Positions 46,373-58,577 of a stretch of DNA of 64,000 nt are shown one piece after another. The DNA is from Paguma larvata (Eukaryota; Chordata; Mammalia; Carnivora; Viverridae). The translations under genes were made by a program, and so were the position numbers. The DNA is taken from the NCBI GenBank assembly GCA_030068075.1, contig CM057826.1, positions 66,995,312 through 67,059,311 of the forward strand, given 5' to 3'. Numbering within the stretch: position 1 is the first letter of the stretch; each line of letters opens with the position of its first letter. The notes below the pieces were generated by a model. The model was not told the DNA's origin. It saw only the letters and a program-made list of their open reading frames with translations, and ran no database searches.

Positions 46373-49300
46373 TATGTTGAGAATTTTTGATGCCACAGGT
46401 TCTCCTCTGCTGCCACTCTGTTTAGGCTCAGTACCCATCCAAGTATTCCCTATAGGTAGGAGTCAGAAAAGCTTTCCCTGTTGGAGAATGTCTCTAGCTA
46501 AGGACCAAAAGCAGAGTATAGGCAGTGTTACTGTGAAGAGAGACTTCAGATCCTCAGACATGCACAGGCAGAGCAATAGAATGAGAACAATCTCCTTGCC
46601 TTTCTCATCTCCCTTCCAATTCTCAGACATAGAAACTGCATCTAACAGGTGGAAAAGAAAACCTTTCCAGCATACTGATAGGTCCCTGCTACCTACAAAT
46701 TCTAGTGGTTCCAAGTACCAGAACCACCACTGACTTCCAGGGAGCTGCACGGAATTATTTTACAGATCATAATTCTCTAGCCATTATGGTTCCTGCACAT
46801 GGGGGACATTGTTAATTTCCCAAGTTATTTGCAAATTGCAGCCCTAGAAAACGTATTTTGCTTTATAACATAAAGAACTTCTCAAGGAGAAAATATTTTA
46901 ATCACCAGAGTATCTTTCCTAACCCTTCTCATTGCTGTCTGGAAACAGGTTCTAACACCAGGAGGATGGGAGCAGATATATTATTTTAGTTCTGATCTGA
47001 AGGGATAAGAAAAGAATAACATGAGCCACTAAAGAAATAGATTTTCTCACTTTTGGACTACAACTCACAGGATAATATATTTTATTTCATGAGCCAATTA
47101 TCATATACATTTTTAAATATATAATTAAAATAAATTCAGGCAATAACTCTTCCCGTTACTATGAAGGATACCCTGTTATTAAAAAGTTCTATTTTATTTG
47201 AATTTTTAACTTTTTTTAATCTTCATTGAGAACCCAATAATTTTTTTGCCTCAGTTAAAAAATCCCTACAGAAATTTTAAGTTATTCTGTATAGCACTAG
47301 GGATAACTTTTTTAACTTAGTAATTACCAAATTACCTGAGTGATAGTAATCATGAATGATTTTTAAGATTCTCAGGAACACATTCTCCTACATTTTCAAT
47401 TAATATAATAGTTTTTCCCAACAGAATACTATATTTATCCAAATACAGTGCTATTTGGCATCCTTCTTGCAAAAATAAATTTCAGAACATGTCCCCAAGA
47501 GTCACTGCAGTTGACCTATCCATGTCCAGCCTCAGAGCCTCTCTCTAAAATAACAATCCCTCTATCTCCCTATCCACACTAGTCAGGATGAGACTCCTAT
47601 ACGAAGCTAATAAGCAAGAGCCAACGTGCATACCAAACTGGAATCCCTTTTTAGGCTGGGGGTCAAGTCACATTAATGTCTGAATGAGAGCAAAAGGTCC
47701 ATAAACACCTGCTGCAGAAGCTGCCGGAGCAGCCCTTCCTAAGCCCCTTTTCTTTTCTTTTTTTAGTTTCACTTATCATTTTTAAGCTAGTTTAAGTATA
47801 TGTTACTTAAAATTCACTGAATTCTGATAGAAATTCCAACGGCCATATACAATTAGGCAGACAAACTGATTCGAAGTAATAAAGAAGTTTTCTAGATTCT
47901 ACATGTTGATAATAAGAAAAGAAGGCAAGCATCTACCAGGCAAGAATATTTAAGTACTGTGTTTAATTTGTTCATTGTTATTGTAAATTCAAAAAGTATA
48001 ACTATGTAGTAAATTCCATATTTTATGTCATTTTTTAAAAATTACTTTTTATATGAATTTTATTATTCCTAATTAATTTCTTGGATTTTTTAGTATAACC
48101 TCAGGAGTCAAGGTCTCCACACAAACATTTTCATGGAGACATTTAAACCATCCATCTGTCCACCTATTTGTGCAGATTTTTAAACTGCACACTACCCATC
48201 TGTCTTTCTAGCTGGTGAAAAATGATGCGCCAAATATGTAACACTCAGCTTAGAATTTATAATCTAAAGTCATATTAGAAAAGTTAAGAACTTCTCACTT
48301 TTTTTCCTTTCTCATACCTAGTATATGACAAATGATCTGAAAAAAACTATTACAATCATATCAAATTATCAACAGCTTATTAATGGTCACTAACACTATA
48401 AAAAATTAAATGCCTTTGAAAATATCCAAGGCTGAATTTATTACATTAAAATACTACTAATAATAATAAGTCTTTAATAAGATCTTTGGGTTTAAAACTG
48501 AATGTGAAGGCGTGTTTTAGTAGGTTTCAGGTTTGTTTGCTTTTGTACTCTCCAGCTCGCAAACACTTATGCATTTGGTTATATGATGTACTCGTCCATG
48601 TAAATGATCGATCAATCAATTGATGAATCTCTCTGTATCTCCCTCACACCCTCCCTCTCCAGAAGAACCGAATAAAAAGTTTCAAAAATATGCTCACTTG
48701 CTATGATTTTGAAAGGGCTTTTATTAAATTTTTCCTGATTTGCTTTAAAATAATTATTTAGGTCCCTTACAAACTATATAAGTAAATTCAAGAAATCGTA
48801 ATACTCTGTGAAAACCATAGGTACAAATAAAATATTTTCTCTTTCATTCACTTAACAAAATATGCTGCAAAAAACCATAACACAATTCTTGCCACATCAG
48901 TTCTTGGTGCAGAATATTTCACATCACTATTACTCTTTCTTAACTTTTAAATAACCACATTTGAGCTTAAAATTAATATGAAGTATACAGAATAAGTAAA
49001 TTCTTATTGACAGACACAGAATTATACCTCTGTTGCCATATGACTTTTTGTTTTCTAATGATGAGAGGCACTGAAGCAGGGCCTGGAGTTTCTTATGTGT
49101 CAATTAACAGGGAGGAAAACATCCAATTTTTCCTCTTCCACTAAATGAATTTCACAGAGATTGTATTATAATTCTTTTGTCACCACTTGTTGACAAATCT
49201 GTTTAATGTTCATAATAATAGAATGTATACACAACATGCCATGCCATAAACAATATTATGAAGCTAGCAAAACTCAATTATGTAAGTTTGACATTTACAA

Positions 49301-50439
49301 GAGACAGGCAAGAGCACTCATTCAGCTAGTCTAGAAAGTTGAGTATTTTTTATTATAAACTTCAGAAGTGTTTACCATTTGCCAAATATTATGATGGAAA
49401 GCCTCCTGATAATAAATGAGAAGTGATTATTTTCAAAAAGCAAAATGCCTACATGTAGACTCTGCTTTGATTTGGGTAACTAAATATTCTACCATCTTAC
49501 CTTTTCCCTTCCTGTCAAAACATTCATCCTCAAAGACATAATTGCTACTTATTTCTCTGAGAAAGAAGAAATTGAACAAGAATTCATCCTAACTTATGAG
49601 TTATTTAGGCCAAATGTCCACATATGTTTTTTCACATGGAAGTTAAAATTCAAGTATGACATGTGGGAACAACGAATGACCTACCCATTTTACTCAATGC
49701 TGTTCAGATAAAACCAAAGTAAAGAAGTCATTTTTTGTCTCAGTTTCTCCTTTGATTAGCCGTGTAACCCAAGTGAGTCATAGTCTAAATTTTAGCGTCT
49801 AATTTCTAATCCTGGGAATGAAATTATCTTCCCTTCTCAATTCACTGGGTTGTGATGGAGACTGAATTGCACAAAAATTGTCAAAATGCAGCACAAAAGG
49901 CTAAGGAGGGCATAGACTTGAAGACCTGAAAAAACCTTTTGACTGTATATTCCTATAAAGCATTAAAAAATACTATAGATATATAGATAGATATTCTGTG
50001 CCACTTTTAATAAATTTCCTGATATAAGAAAAGGTGACATACCAATCAAGAAATATTTACTGGACATGTGTTATGGACTCTAAACTGTTCAAGGAACTAA
50101 ATCAGTGATATTTTATTTAAAAATTCAACAAAATACCTTTATAGAGCAAACTCTCTAACTGTGTAATATCATTTCCTTGTATATAGTAATTGCTAGATTC
50201 AACTGACCAACAATCTTTTAATAACCTATAAACTGAATAATATACCACGCTCAAATCTATATTCTATAATGTAACAAAGCTGTGAAAGGGAGCGTTCTGT
50301 GTAGCTGGGATGAGGCAACAGCCTAATTCTGAATTTCCCACATAACACCTGAAAAGTTAATAAAGAACAAAAAGGAAAATAAATAAACCTGCATCCTCAG
50401 CATAGTAGGCGGAGAATGTCCAAATTTTAATGAGTGGAG

Positions 50440-50604
50440 GGGTACCTGGGTGGCTCAGTCCATTAAGTGTCCGACTCTTGATTTTAGCTCAGGTCATGAT
50501 CTCATGTTTCAGTTCGTGAAATCGAGCCCCACATCACCTGCCAGTGCAGAACCTGCTTGGGATTCTCTCTCTCTCAAAATAAATAAGTAAATATATTTTT
50601 TAAA
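50440..50604 (+). mobile_element. CAN-type SINE, shortened
   Basis: Head GGGGTACCTGGGTGGCTCAG. The CT-rich part is almost gone (GATTCTCTCTCTCTCAAAAT). Confidence 0.93.
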
Positions 50605-50905
50605 TTATCTCTGAGTGGAAAAATAAATACCAAATCACTCCAAAAGATCTCTCACCCTCCCACTGCAAGCCTTCGTGGATACCATAGGCTGTTGTGAAAA
50701 CAACAAAAATGAACTAAAGAGAGAAGAGATAAGGTAGCAGTGTTCTTAAGAATGGTCTAAAATCACTATTAGAAATAGAAAGCTCATTCTATATGTGAAA
50801 ATACTGTGAAAGCATAATAGTAGATCACAAAACTGACTGCAAGAAAGGGAACTAAAAGTGCTCATAAAAGACATGAGAAACACTCTTAGAAAGGTAACAC
50901 TTCAG

Positions 50906-51178
50906 GGGTGCCTGGGCAGCTCAGTGCGGTAAGCGTCGGATTACAGCTCAAGTCATGATCTCACAGTTTGTGAGTTCAAGCCCCTCATCAGGCTCTGTAC
51001 TGACAGCTCAGAGCGTGGAACCTGCTTCGGATTCTATGTCTTCCCCTCTCTCTGCCCTTCCCCTGCTTGTGCTTGCTCTCTCTCTTCTCCTTCTCTCTCT
51101 ATTTAAAAATAAATAACATTAAAAAAATGTTTCTTCTCTATTTATTTAAAAATGAATAACATTAAAAAAAAGAAAGAA
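50906..51178 (+). mobile_element. CAN-type SINE with duplicated tail
   Basis: Head GGGGTGCCTGGGCAGCTCAG. The tail block CTCTATTT...AATAACATTAAAAAAA appears twice (51098-51128 and 51136-51170). Flanks GAAAGGTAACACTTCAG at 50890 and 51180 are a target-site duplication. Confidence 0.93.
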
Positions 51179-51651
51179 AGAAAGGTAACACTTCAGAGGG
51201 AGAAATAGTTAAATAGTTAGTTAAATAGTTAAAATAGTTAAATAAATAAAGAAATAGTTAAATAGTTAAAAAGAAAGAACAAAAAAGCAAAAGAGGGAAA
51301 AAAAAATCCCTTAAGGGGAAAAAATGAAAAAAAAAAAAAAGATAAATAAGAGGACACGTCAATCTTTGTCAAGAGCATGAAGGGTACAAGATTTTATTCT
51401 ACTTGCAAGCTAACAGATTAGCCTGCCTCAACATCATGGAGGTGGGCAGAAGACACGAGTCCTGGGACGGAAACAAAGGACGGTTTATTTCTCAAAGCAG
51501 TATCAGTAGCTACAGTATCATCACTCATCGGTGGGAGGCAACACATTCAACAAAGTCAAATGACAACCAACAAACTAGTAAAATATATATATACCACGAC
51601 TAACAGACGAAGGACTATTCATTGTAATGTACCTAAAATTTTTTTAAATTT

Positions 51652-51726
51652 AGAGCACCTTCGTGGCTCAGTCGGTTAGGCATCCGACTCTTTATTTTGG
51701 CTCAGGTTATGAGATCATGACCTGAC
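51652..51726 (+). mobile_element. CAN-type SINE head with foldback end
   Basis: Only about 60 bases of the head are present (AGAGCACCTTCGTGGCTCAG to GGCTCAGGTTATGA). They are followed at once by TCATGACCTGA, the reverse complement of the same part. CT region and tail are missing. Confidence 0.8.
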
Positions 51727-51759
51727 AGAAATAATTACAGAGGATAATACTTCTTCAAG

Positions 51760-52665
51760 GATACAGTTTTATACAGTACTGACTATTAGAACCATTAATA
51801 TTTAACCATTAATGAGACAAATAAACAAAAAATAAGAATAAGAGAGGAAAAAACAACCTAAAACTGGATACTACAGAAACAAATGAACCAAACTAATTTC
51901 CAGTGAATAACACAATCACACTGAAAGGAGTGGGGAAGAAAAGAATTAATGTAAGTAACTTTGGCAAATGTTGTTTGATTACAACGAAAGACTAAAGATA
52001 AAAAGAGCTCTAAAGAAACAATGAATTGCAGTGTCTTTAAGAGGCATGAGTTAGCAATTTCTGAAATGATTTTCTTTTAGGATTGAGCAAGAAAGTAAAT
52101 AGATTGTGAATAACAGCAGCCAGGTTTCCCACTGTCAGAGAAAGAAGGTGCAAATACGTAAATAGAAAAACACAGAATGAACACATGACATTGGATTAGA
52201 ATTGGAAATATCAATATAAACTCTTTAGTTTTAATATAGACAGATCAACAGATATAGAAATAGGCACCAATATTTGTGTGTGTTTATTTCTTATATCTGT
52301 GCATTTAGAGGACCTAGAACAAAGATACCCCCATAGCAATGAGCACACTCAGTGCCAAAATAATGGTTTCTAAATAGTAAATGGAAAATCACTAAAAGAA
52401 ACTATGGATCCTCAGAGAAATGGAACAGGATCTAAAGCATGAAAAGTATAAGATGAGCCAGAAAATAAGTGCTCATGAATGACAAGAACACACCAAAAGG
52501 ACAGAGAAGTCACTTTGAGTTTCTCTCTCTCACATACAAAGAAAGAAATGATAAAGCAAATGCGGTGAAATATTAATATTTGGGGAATATGAGTGAAGGT
52601 ATTCTTTACATCCTTCTTTCAATAGATCTGTAAGTCTAAAATAATGTCAAAAGAAAAGTTAAAAA
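51760..52665 (+). mobile_element. old L1/HAL1-type 3' region
   Basis: The end TCAATAGATCTGTAAGTCTAAA followed by AATAATGTCAAAAGAAAAGTT is characteristic of old L1 or HAL1 tails. The left part (AACAAAAAATAAGAATAAGA and onward) is consistent but not distinctive. Confidence 0.5.
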
Positions 52666-54474
52666 TCAAAAGCTGTGAAAATCTGATCAAAAGTCAAAAG
52701 TATCTGAATATTAATTTAATCTAAAAACTGAAATTATTTAGTCTAGAGATTAAACATCTCAATGATTTGTTCTTTAAATATTAAAACACTTACTTCCTAA
52801 GATAAAAAAGAAAACTTGGTTTCAATATGTATGTCTCAAAGCAGTTATGTTTCCACTATGAGGATTATTAATACATAAATATACCCAGATTAAAAACAAA
52901 ACAAAACAAAGCAAAACCATCATTCTGCTTTATAAGACTAGTCAAGTGTGTGGAATAACAACATTTCCAACAAATTAAGGGCTTTCATCCTTTAAATCTT
53001 TATCCACATCCCATGGTGTTTTAGGTTCTATGAGAGACAGGCAAGTTTTTCCTAAAAGATGCTTGACAAAAAAATTAAAACAAAGGTTCACAAAACAGTC
53101 GTCATAATATTAGGATATAATTGTAGAGGAGGAAGTGTAGAGATCACCATTTATTTAGCATGAATAACCAACCAGTAACTAACTGACCTCACACTCTGAA
53201 TAATGTACTATAATATACAAGGTTATTAATAAGTTGATGAATACTTTTAAGTAAGTGGCTTAAAAGCTACAGGATATACATAAAATATATCTAGAAGAAA
53301 CAAAGTATTGGTCACTTAGAAGAGAAAAAATAGGTAACAAGTAGGAGAAAAACTTCTCACTATACACTTACTGGCCTATATCTTGTGATTCTGAATTTGG
53401 AATCACGTAAGTGTGAAGAAGGAGCCTATGAACCCTTAATGAAAAGAAATCTCAAGAAAACCTCAACAAGCTCTAACCAATATACCTACTTACTTATCTG
53501 TAGAAAGCTGTATGCTTGGCCTTCTCTTAGACTACTATGAATAAACAGCCCTTGCTCCTAGCTAAAACCAGTCCACTCACTTGGGTACTGGATTCATCAC
53601 CTCTTAACTTCTTGACACTGCTACAGCCATTCTTCCTTCATTCTGCTACCTCATCAGCTTTTCCTTTTCTCCCAGAGCATTTTCAACAACAAACAAGCTG
53701 GAGTTGCCCCTAATCTTTAAAGAAGAAAAGAAAACATCCTCCCTTGACTACTTTCAGTTACCTCCCTCTCTCTCCTTTACTGCAAAACTCCTGATACAAT
53801 TTGTCAATACCGGTAATCTCCAGGTTCTTTTTTCTCATTCTTTCTTAAACCCATCCCAGTTAAGCTTTTCCCTCTACTGCAACATTGAAACTGCTCTTTT
53901 CAAAGTCTCCGATAACTGACACTTTACAAAATCCAAATCTTGGTCCTCATCTTATGTTTTAGTAGTACTTAACCTAGTTGATCTCTTGTTCTTCCTCAAA
54001 ATTCTTTCCTTCCCCATTTGGCTTCCAGAATAATACATTCTTTTGGTTCTCCTTTTATCTTGGTATTCTTTATAATTTCTTCCTCATTTCCCTAACTCCT
54101 TAATGTTAGGCTCAGTCATAGGACCCTTCTCTTTTGTATCTTAATGAACACCCTTAGTAATGTCATCAAATGGCATGGCTTAAATAACAACTAACATTCA
54201 AGTTTATACTTTTACTCTAGACCTCTCCCAGGAATTCTCCAGAGCCAGAGATTCAAATACAAAACTTGACATATCTACTTAAATATCTAAAAAGAATCTA
54301 AACACCAAACTCCTAATCTTCACCTCCAAATCTGTTACTCCTAATATTTTTCTCTACCTCAGTTAACAATCTTTCCAGTTGTTCAGGCCAAAATTCTTGA
54401 AATCATCCCTGACTTCTTTCTCTCACACACTACATCCAATTCATCAGTAAATCCTTTAGGCTCTATTTTCAATA

Positions 54475-55128
54475 TATACATTTATGGATTACATATTTCT
54501 GAATTCGCTTACTTCCTAAAATTATTTGTAATCCTCAAATCAAGACACAAAATGCTTTCCAGGCCAATTGCAGATACACACACATATGCAGAACAGCACG
54601 GGAGTCGTTAGATACACATATTCTCAACAGAGGTCAAACAAGGCTATGTCTGCCTTTTTGTTTCAGTTCCCATACTGCAAGCTGTCCATTCTGCAATCTA
54701 TTTAGTTCTACATTTAATGCATTTTTGTGCTTTTAGTTGATGATTTTGCTGTTTAAAATGGCCAAAATTAATACTAAAGTGCTGTCTAGTATTCTTTTGA
54801 TTAAAAAGGCTATAATGTGCCTTACAGAGAAAATATGTATGTCAGATAGCTTTGTTTAGTCATGAGCTATGTAGCACTGTTGGTTTTGAGTTCAGTGTTA
54901 ATGAATCAGCAACATATATTAAAGAAGCATCTTTAAACAGACACATGCATAAAACAAGATGATGTATTAATTGGTCACCAAAAATGTTATGACCTTGCTT
55001 ACAGGAACTTAACCCCTAGTGTTATGTCCACTAGGGGTAATGATTCAGTACTTAGCTAATGCTAATTTAGTGTTCAGAGTGATTTCACAGAACATAACTA
55101 CTGTAAATAACAAGAATCAACTGTATAT
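54475..55128 (+). mobile_element. Tigger/pogo-type DNA transposon relic
   Basis: Non-autonomous Tigger-like element. The right end is ATAACAAGAATCAACTG followed by TA; the left begins near TTATGGATTACATATTTCTG. Inside is the start of a pogo-type transposase: ATGGCCAAAATTAATACTAA (54758), then MCLTEKI and GMSYSAVGREFNVNE-like codons with many stops (54815-54915), corresponding to the CENP-B-like helix-turn-helix. It sits at a TA within the L2 sequence ATATAT/TATCCAGAAATTGACC. The catalytic core is absent. Confidence 0.8.
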
Positions 55129-55452
55129 CCAGAAATTGACCACTTCTCACCACCTCTGTTACTATGACCCCGAATCCAAGACAGTATCAACCCTTGCCTG
55201 GATTTCTTCAATAGCCTGGAAGTAATCTCCTCACTTCCATCTTCCCTCCACCCCTCAGAGAAGTCTCAAGAAGGCTGCCAAATTATCCAATTAAAATGTT
55301 AGTCAATTCCTGTCATGCTTCTGCTCAAAACCCACCATGGTTTCCCAATTTACACAGAGTAAAAGCCAAAGTGCTTTAAAAGAATCTGTGCCTCTCTCAC
55401 CATTCACCATCACTCTTCCTCTCTGATTTCATCTCCTACCTCCATGTCTTTC

Positions 55453-55483
55453 CTTTTTTTTTTTCTTTTTATGTTTTATTTTT

Positions 55484-55529
<46 letters not shown>

Positions 55530-55695
55530 CATGAGCAGGGGAGAGGCAGAGAAAGAAAGAGACACAGAATCCAAAGCAGGCTCCAAGCTCCGAGCTGTCA
55601 GCACAGAGCCCAACGCGGGGCTCGAAACCCACGAGCAGTGAGATCATGACCTGAGCCGAAGTCGGACACTTAACCGACTGAGCCACCCAGGTGCC
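55453..55695 (-). mobile_element. CAN-type SINE inside L2
   Basis: Full-length reverse copy ending GACTGAGCCACCCAGGTGCC. Duplication CATGTCTTTCCTTT at about 55443 and 55696. Contains a (GA)n run at 55488-55524. The overlapping 65- and 97-residue open frames are SINE sequence. Confidence 0.95.
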
Positions 55696-58389
55696 ATGTC
55701 TTTCCTTTACCAGTCTCCCATATGCAGTCACACAAACATTTTCACTACTCCTCAAATATTCCAGACATGATCCCACGCAATGAATTTGCTTTGGATTATT
55801 CTCTGCCCCAGATAACCATACACTTCACTTCCTCACTTCCTTCATTCTTCATTTAAATGTCTCTTTCTCCATGAGGCCTGTCATGATCATTCTCCCAACA
55901 TCCTATTCACCTTCTGTGTTTCATTTTTCTTCATAGTACTTATTACCATCTAACAAACTATATGTGTCACTTACTTATTATGTTAATTAGCTATCTTCTC
56001 TAAAATGTAAGCCTGATAGAGGCAGGAATTTTTGTACGATTTATTATCTACAGTATCTCTAGTGCAAATAACAGTGCCTGCCACATAAAAAGAAAATGCA
56101 TAAATTGATATGGTTCTTATTATTATGAAATAAATTTAAGATTAAATAAAATTTTCAAAAAGTTAAAAGTTATAGAAAGATTACAATTTTACCTTCTGCA
56201 TCTGTTTATATCATCTTTCTAGTAATCAAGTCCAAACCTAATACTGTTAAGGAGCTCACCTATAAAATATAGAGGAAAATCAGCAAAAGGATATAATTTC
56301 TCTTAATCTCTTTGTATATGAAACTTAGCTTTATTTACTTAATAAAACTAAGAAATATAGGGACAAATCAAATTATTGTGTTTTAATTTTATTTTCATTT
56401 TAGGAAGTTATCTGCAGAATATAAATGAAATCATGCGGCATATTCCATCCCACATAATATTTCAGCATCTAATGAGAATATTATAACTGTCACTCCAATT
56501 TCTGCAACTTTAAGCCAATGCAAATTAGATTAACAATGAAGAGTGTCATTACTCTTTATGCCCTTGTAAAGTTCCTATCATATTAAATTCATGTAGTGAA
56601 AAGCATTCATGGCATAAGTTAGCTGCTGATATATCATGTATTAATAAGTAGGTCAAAAAAAAAAAAGAAAAAGAAAGAAAGAAAAGAAAACCTCTCACTT
56701 TCAAGTCACATCAACAGAAATGGTGATCAACACACATAGTTGGAACTTATTAGTTTTGGTCCTTAGCAAGTCCTATATCCAAAATGCATTTCTTCCTTAT
56801 GTTGAACTGGGAGGTAAATTTGTATTTCAGAATATTTGTCTAGGGGACATCTGCATATCATGCATACATGGTTCTGATTTTTAAAAACTCCAAGACTTAG
56901 AGATTATTGAATAAGAAGGCCATTCTTGTTGGACTAAAAATGAGAAAATCAACTAAAAGAGCCTTTAAAAAGTTTTACTCATTTTTTTTTAATTTAGGTT
57001 TATTTAAACATAAATTTAACCATCTGTCTCAAATCTGGACTCATTTCAAACTGGTTTTCACAATTAAAGTACTCTAAAGAGACAACTCAATAGACCTAAT
57101 CAATTTTAATTGGCTATAAAATACCACAGAAGGATTCATAATGCATGAAGAGGCAATTTAAGAAAATCTACTTCCCAATTACAGAAAAATTTACTTTTGA
57201 ATGAGACTTGTAGCAAACTCCCCACAGTTCTAGCAGTAGGTATCTTCTTATTCTGTCTGCATAGGTTAAGTGAGGGCCTGTACATAATCTGAGAGTTTAC
57301 AAATCTCTTAGCACTGTTTTGTTTCCCATAAAGAAAGAAAATTGGAAAGAGAGTTTGTCTCCCTATTCTTGTTATAAAAGTGGGTGGAGAGGGCTCCTTT
57401 TAAACGTCTCTATACTGACTCTTATGAGCATGTGTAATGTGGAGTAGTTCATCCTGTTTCTTTTTCCTGAAATATGATGTGTGATAAAGCAGAAGCATTC
57501 ACACTTCTACTCATATAAGAGAAAACCCCACAAATGTTATTGTATTTCGAGTTTTGGTAAATATAAAACCCCAGCATAATTAGAGTCAAACAGCATCAAT
57601 TAAATAGGGTATATCAGAATATGTTAAATTAAATAGAGTTACTTTAAACAGTTTTTCTAATACTTCAGTATATCTTCAAGCAAACTATAAAACTTCAAAG
57701 CAAAATTGTATTTAAATTCACTTAATCAATACCATATGGTTCAACTCTTAAAAAAATACATTTTAACTCTGGAAAAAATGCTACATGGCATATAAACAAG
57801 GGACTGCATGTAGGTTTATACGTAAAGATTATGTATATTTTTTACAACATAAGCAACTGGAAGATTACAGTGAGTTTAAAAAAATTCTGGGAATGAATAA
57901 ACTCATACAACTCTCAGAACAAATGAAGAAGGATGATGAAGGCCACTAAGACTCTAAACTTAGGTTAATGTGTTAAAGAGATACCTAGAAGATTTAAGAA
58001 AAGACCCATATCACAATTATTCAGGCATAATCTGCAAAGCCTGAGATGAAAACATTACGTGGGATTAAAGAAGGATAAACATTGTAAAATAAGATGAATA
58101 CACTTGTAAACAGAGCCATAGAAACTAACCAAAATGAAACAGAAAGAGAAAATAAGACAAGTGGGAAGAAAGTGAAGAGTATTAGTAGGCTGTGAGACAA
58201 CTACAAGCAGCCTAAGATACATACAGCAAGAGTCTCTAGCAGAGAACAGAGAGCGGGACACAGAAAATATACATGAAAAAGTAATGGCTGAAAGTTTTCC
58301 AAATATGATGAAAACTATACATTCTCAGATAAAAGAGGCTCAAAACCACAAGAAAAAAAAACTATAGCAATGTACGTCATGACCAAATT

Positions 58390-58577
58390 TCTTTTTTTTT
58401 AAATTTTATAATAGTTTATTTTCAAATTGGTTTACATAGAACACCCAGTGCTCATTCCAACATGTGCCCTTTTTAATGCCCATCACCCCCTCTCCCCCCT
58501 CCCCCATCCCCCTCACCCTCAGTTTTTTCTTAGTCTTTGAGAGTCTCTTATGTTTTATCTCCCTCCCTCTCTGTGTC
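58390..58577 (-). mobile_element. young L1 3' fragment inside old L1
   Basis: Same family as 36271-36599: TTTTCAAATTGGTTTACATA, CCAGTGCTCATTCCAACATG, TCTTTGAGAGTCTCTTATG. Reverse, sense to FER. Confidence 0.92.

Larger units (their letters stand above)
53540..56105 (+). mobile_element. long L2 3' region with two nested insertions
   Basis: L2-like segments at 53540-54473, 55129-55452 and 55700-56105 line up as one element: CTTCTCTCACACACTACATC, GACCACTTCTCACCACCTCT, TTCTGCTCAAAACCCACCAT, GTTTCCCAATTTACACAGAG, CTAACAAACTATATGTGTCA and AGTGCCTGCCACATAAAAAG. A Tigger relic and a SINE separate the segments. Largest ancient element in the window. Confidence 0.75.

Noticed and set aside
46374..46733. 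119-residue open frame as a gene
   Set aside because: No recognisable domain, no splice or promoter context, and an equally open frame on the other strand. Kept only as a curiosity.
51360..51620. LTR fragment or coding exon near the 66-residue frame at 51403
   Set aside because: Composition differs from the surroundings, but I could not match an LTR end or a protein family, so no call is made.
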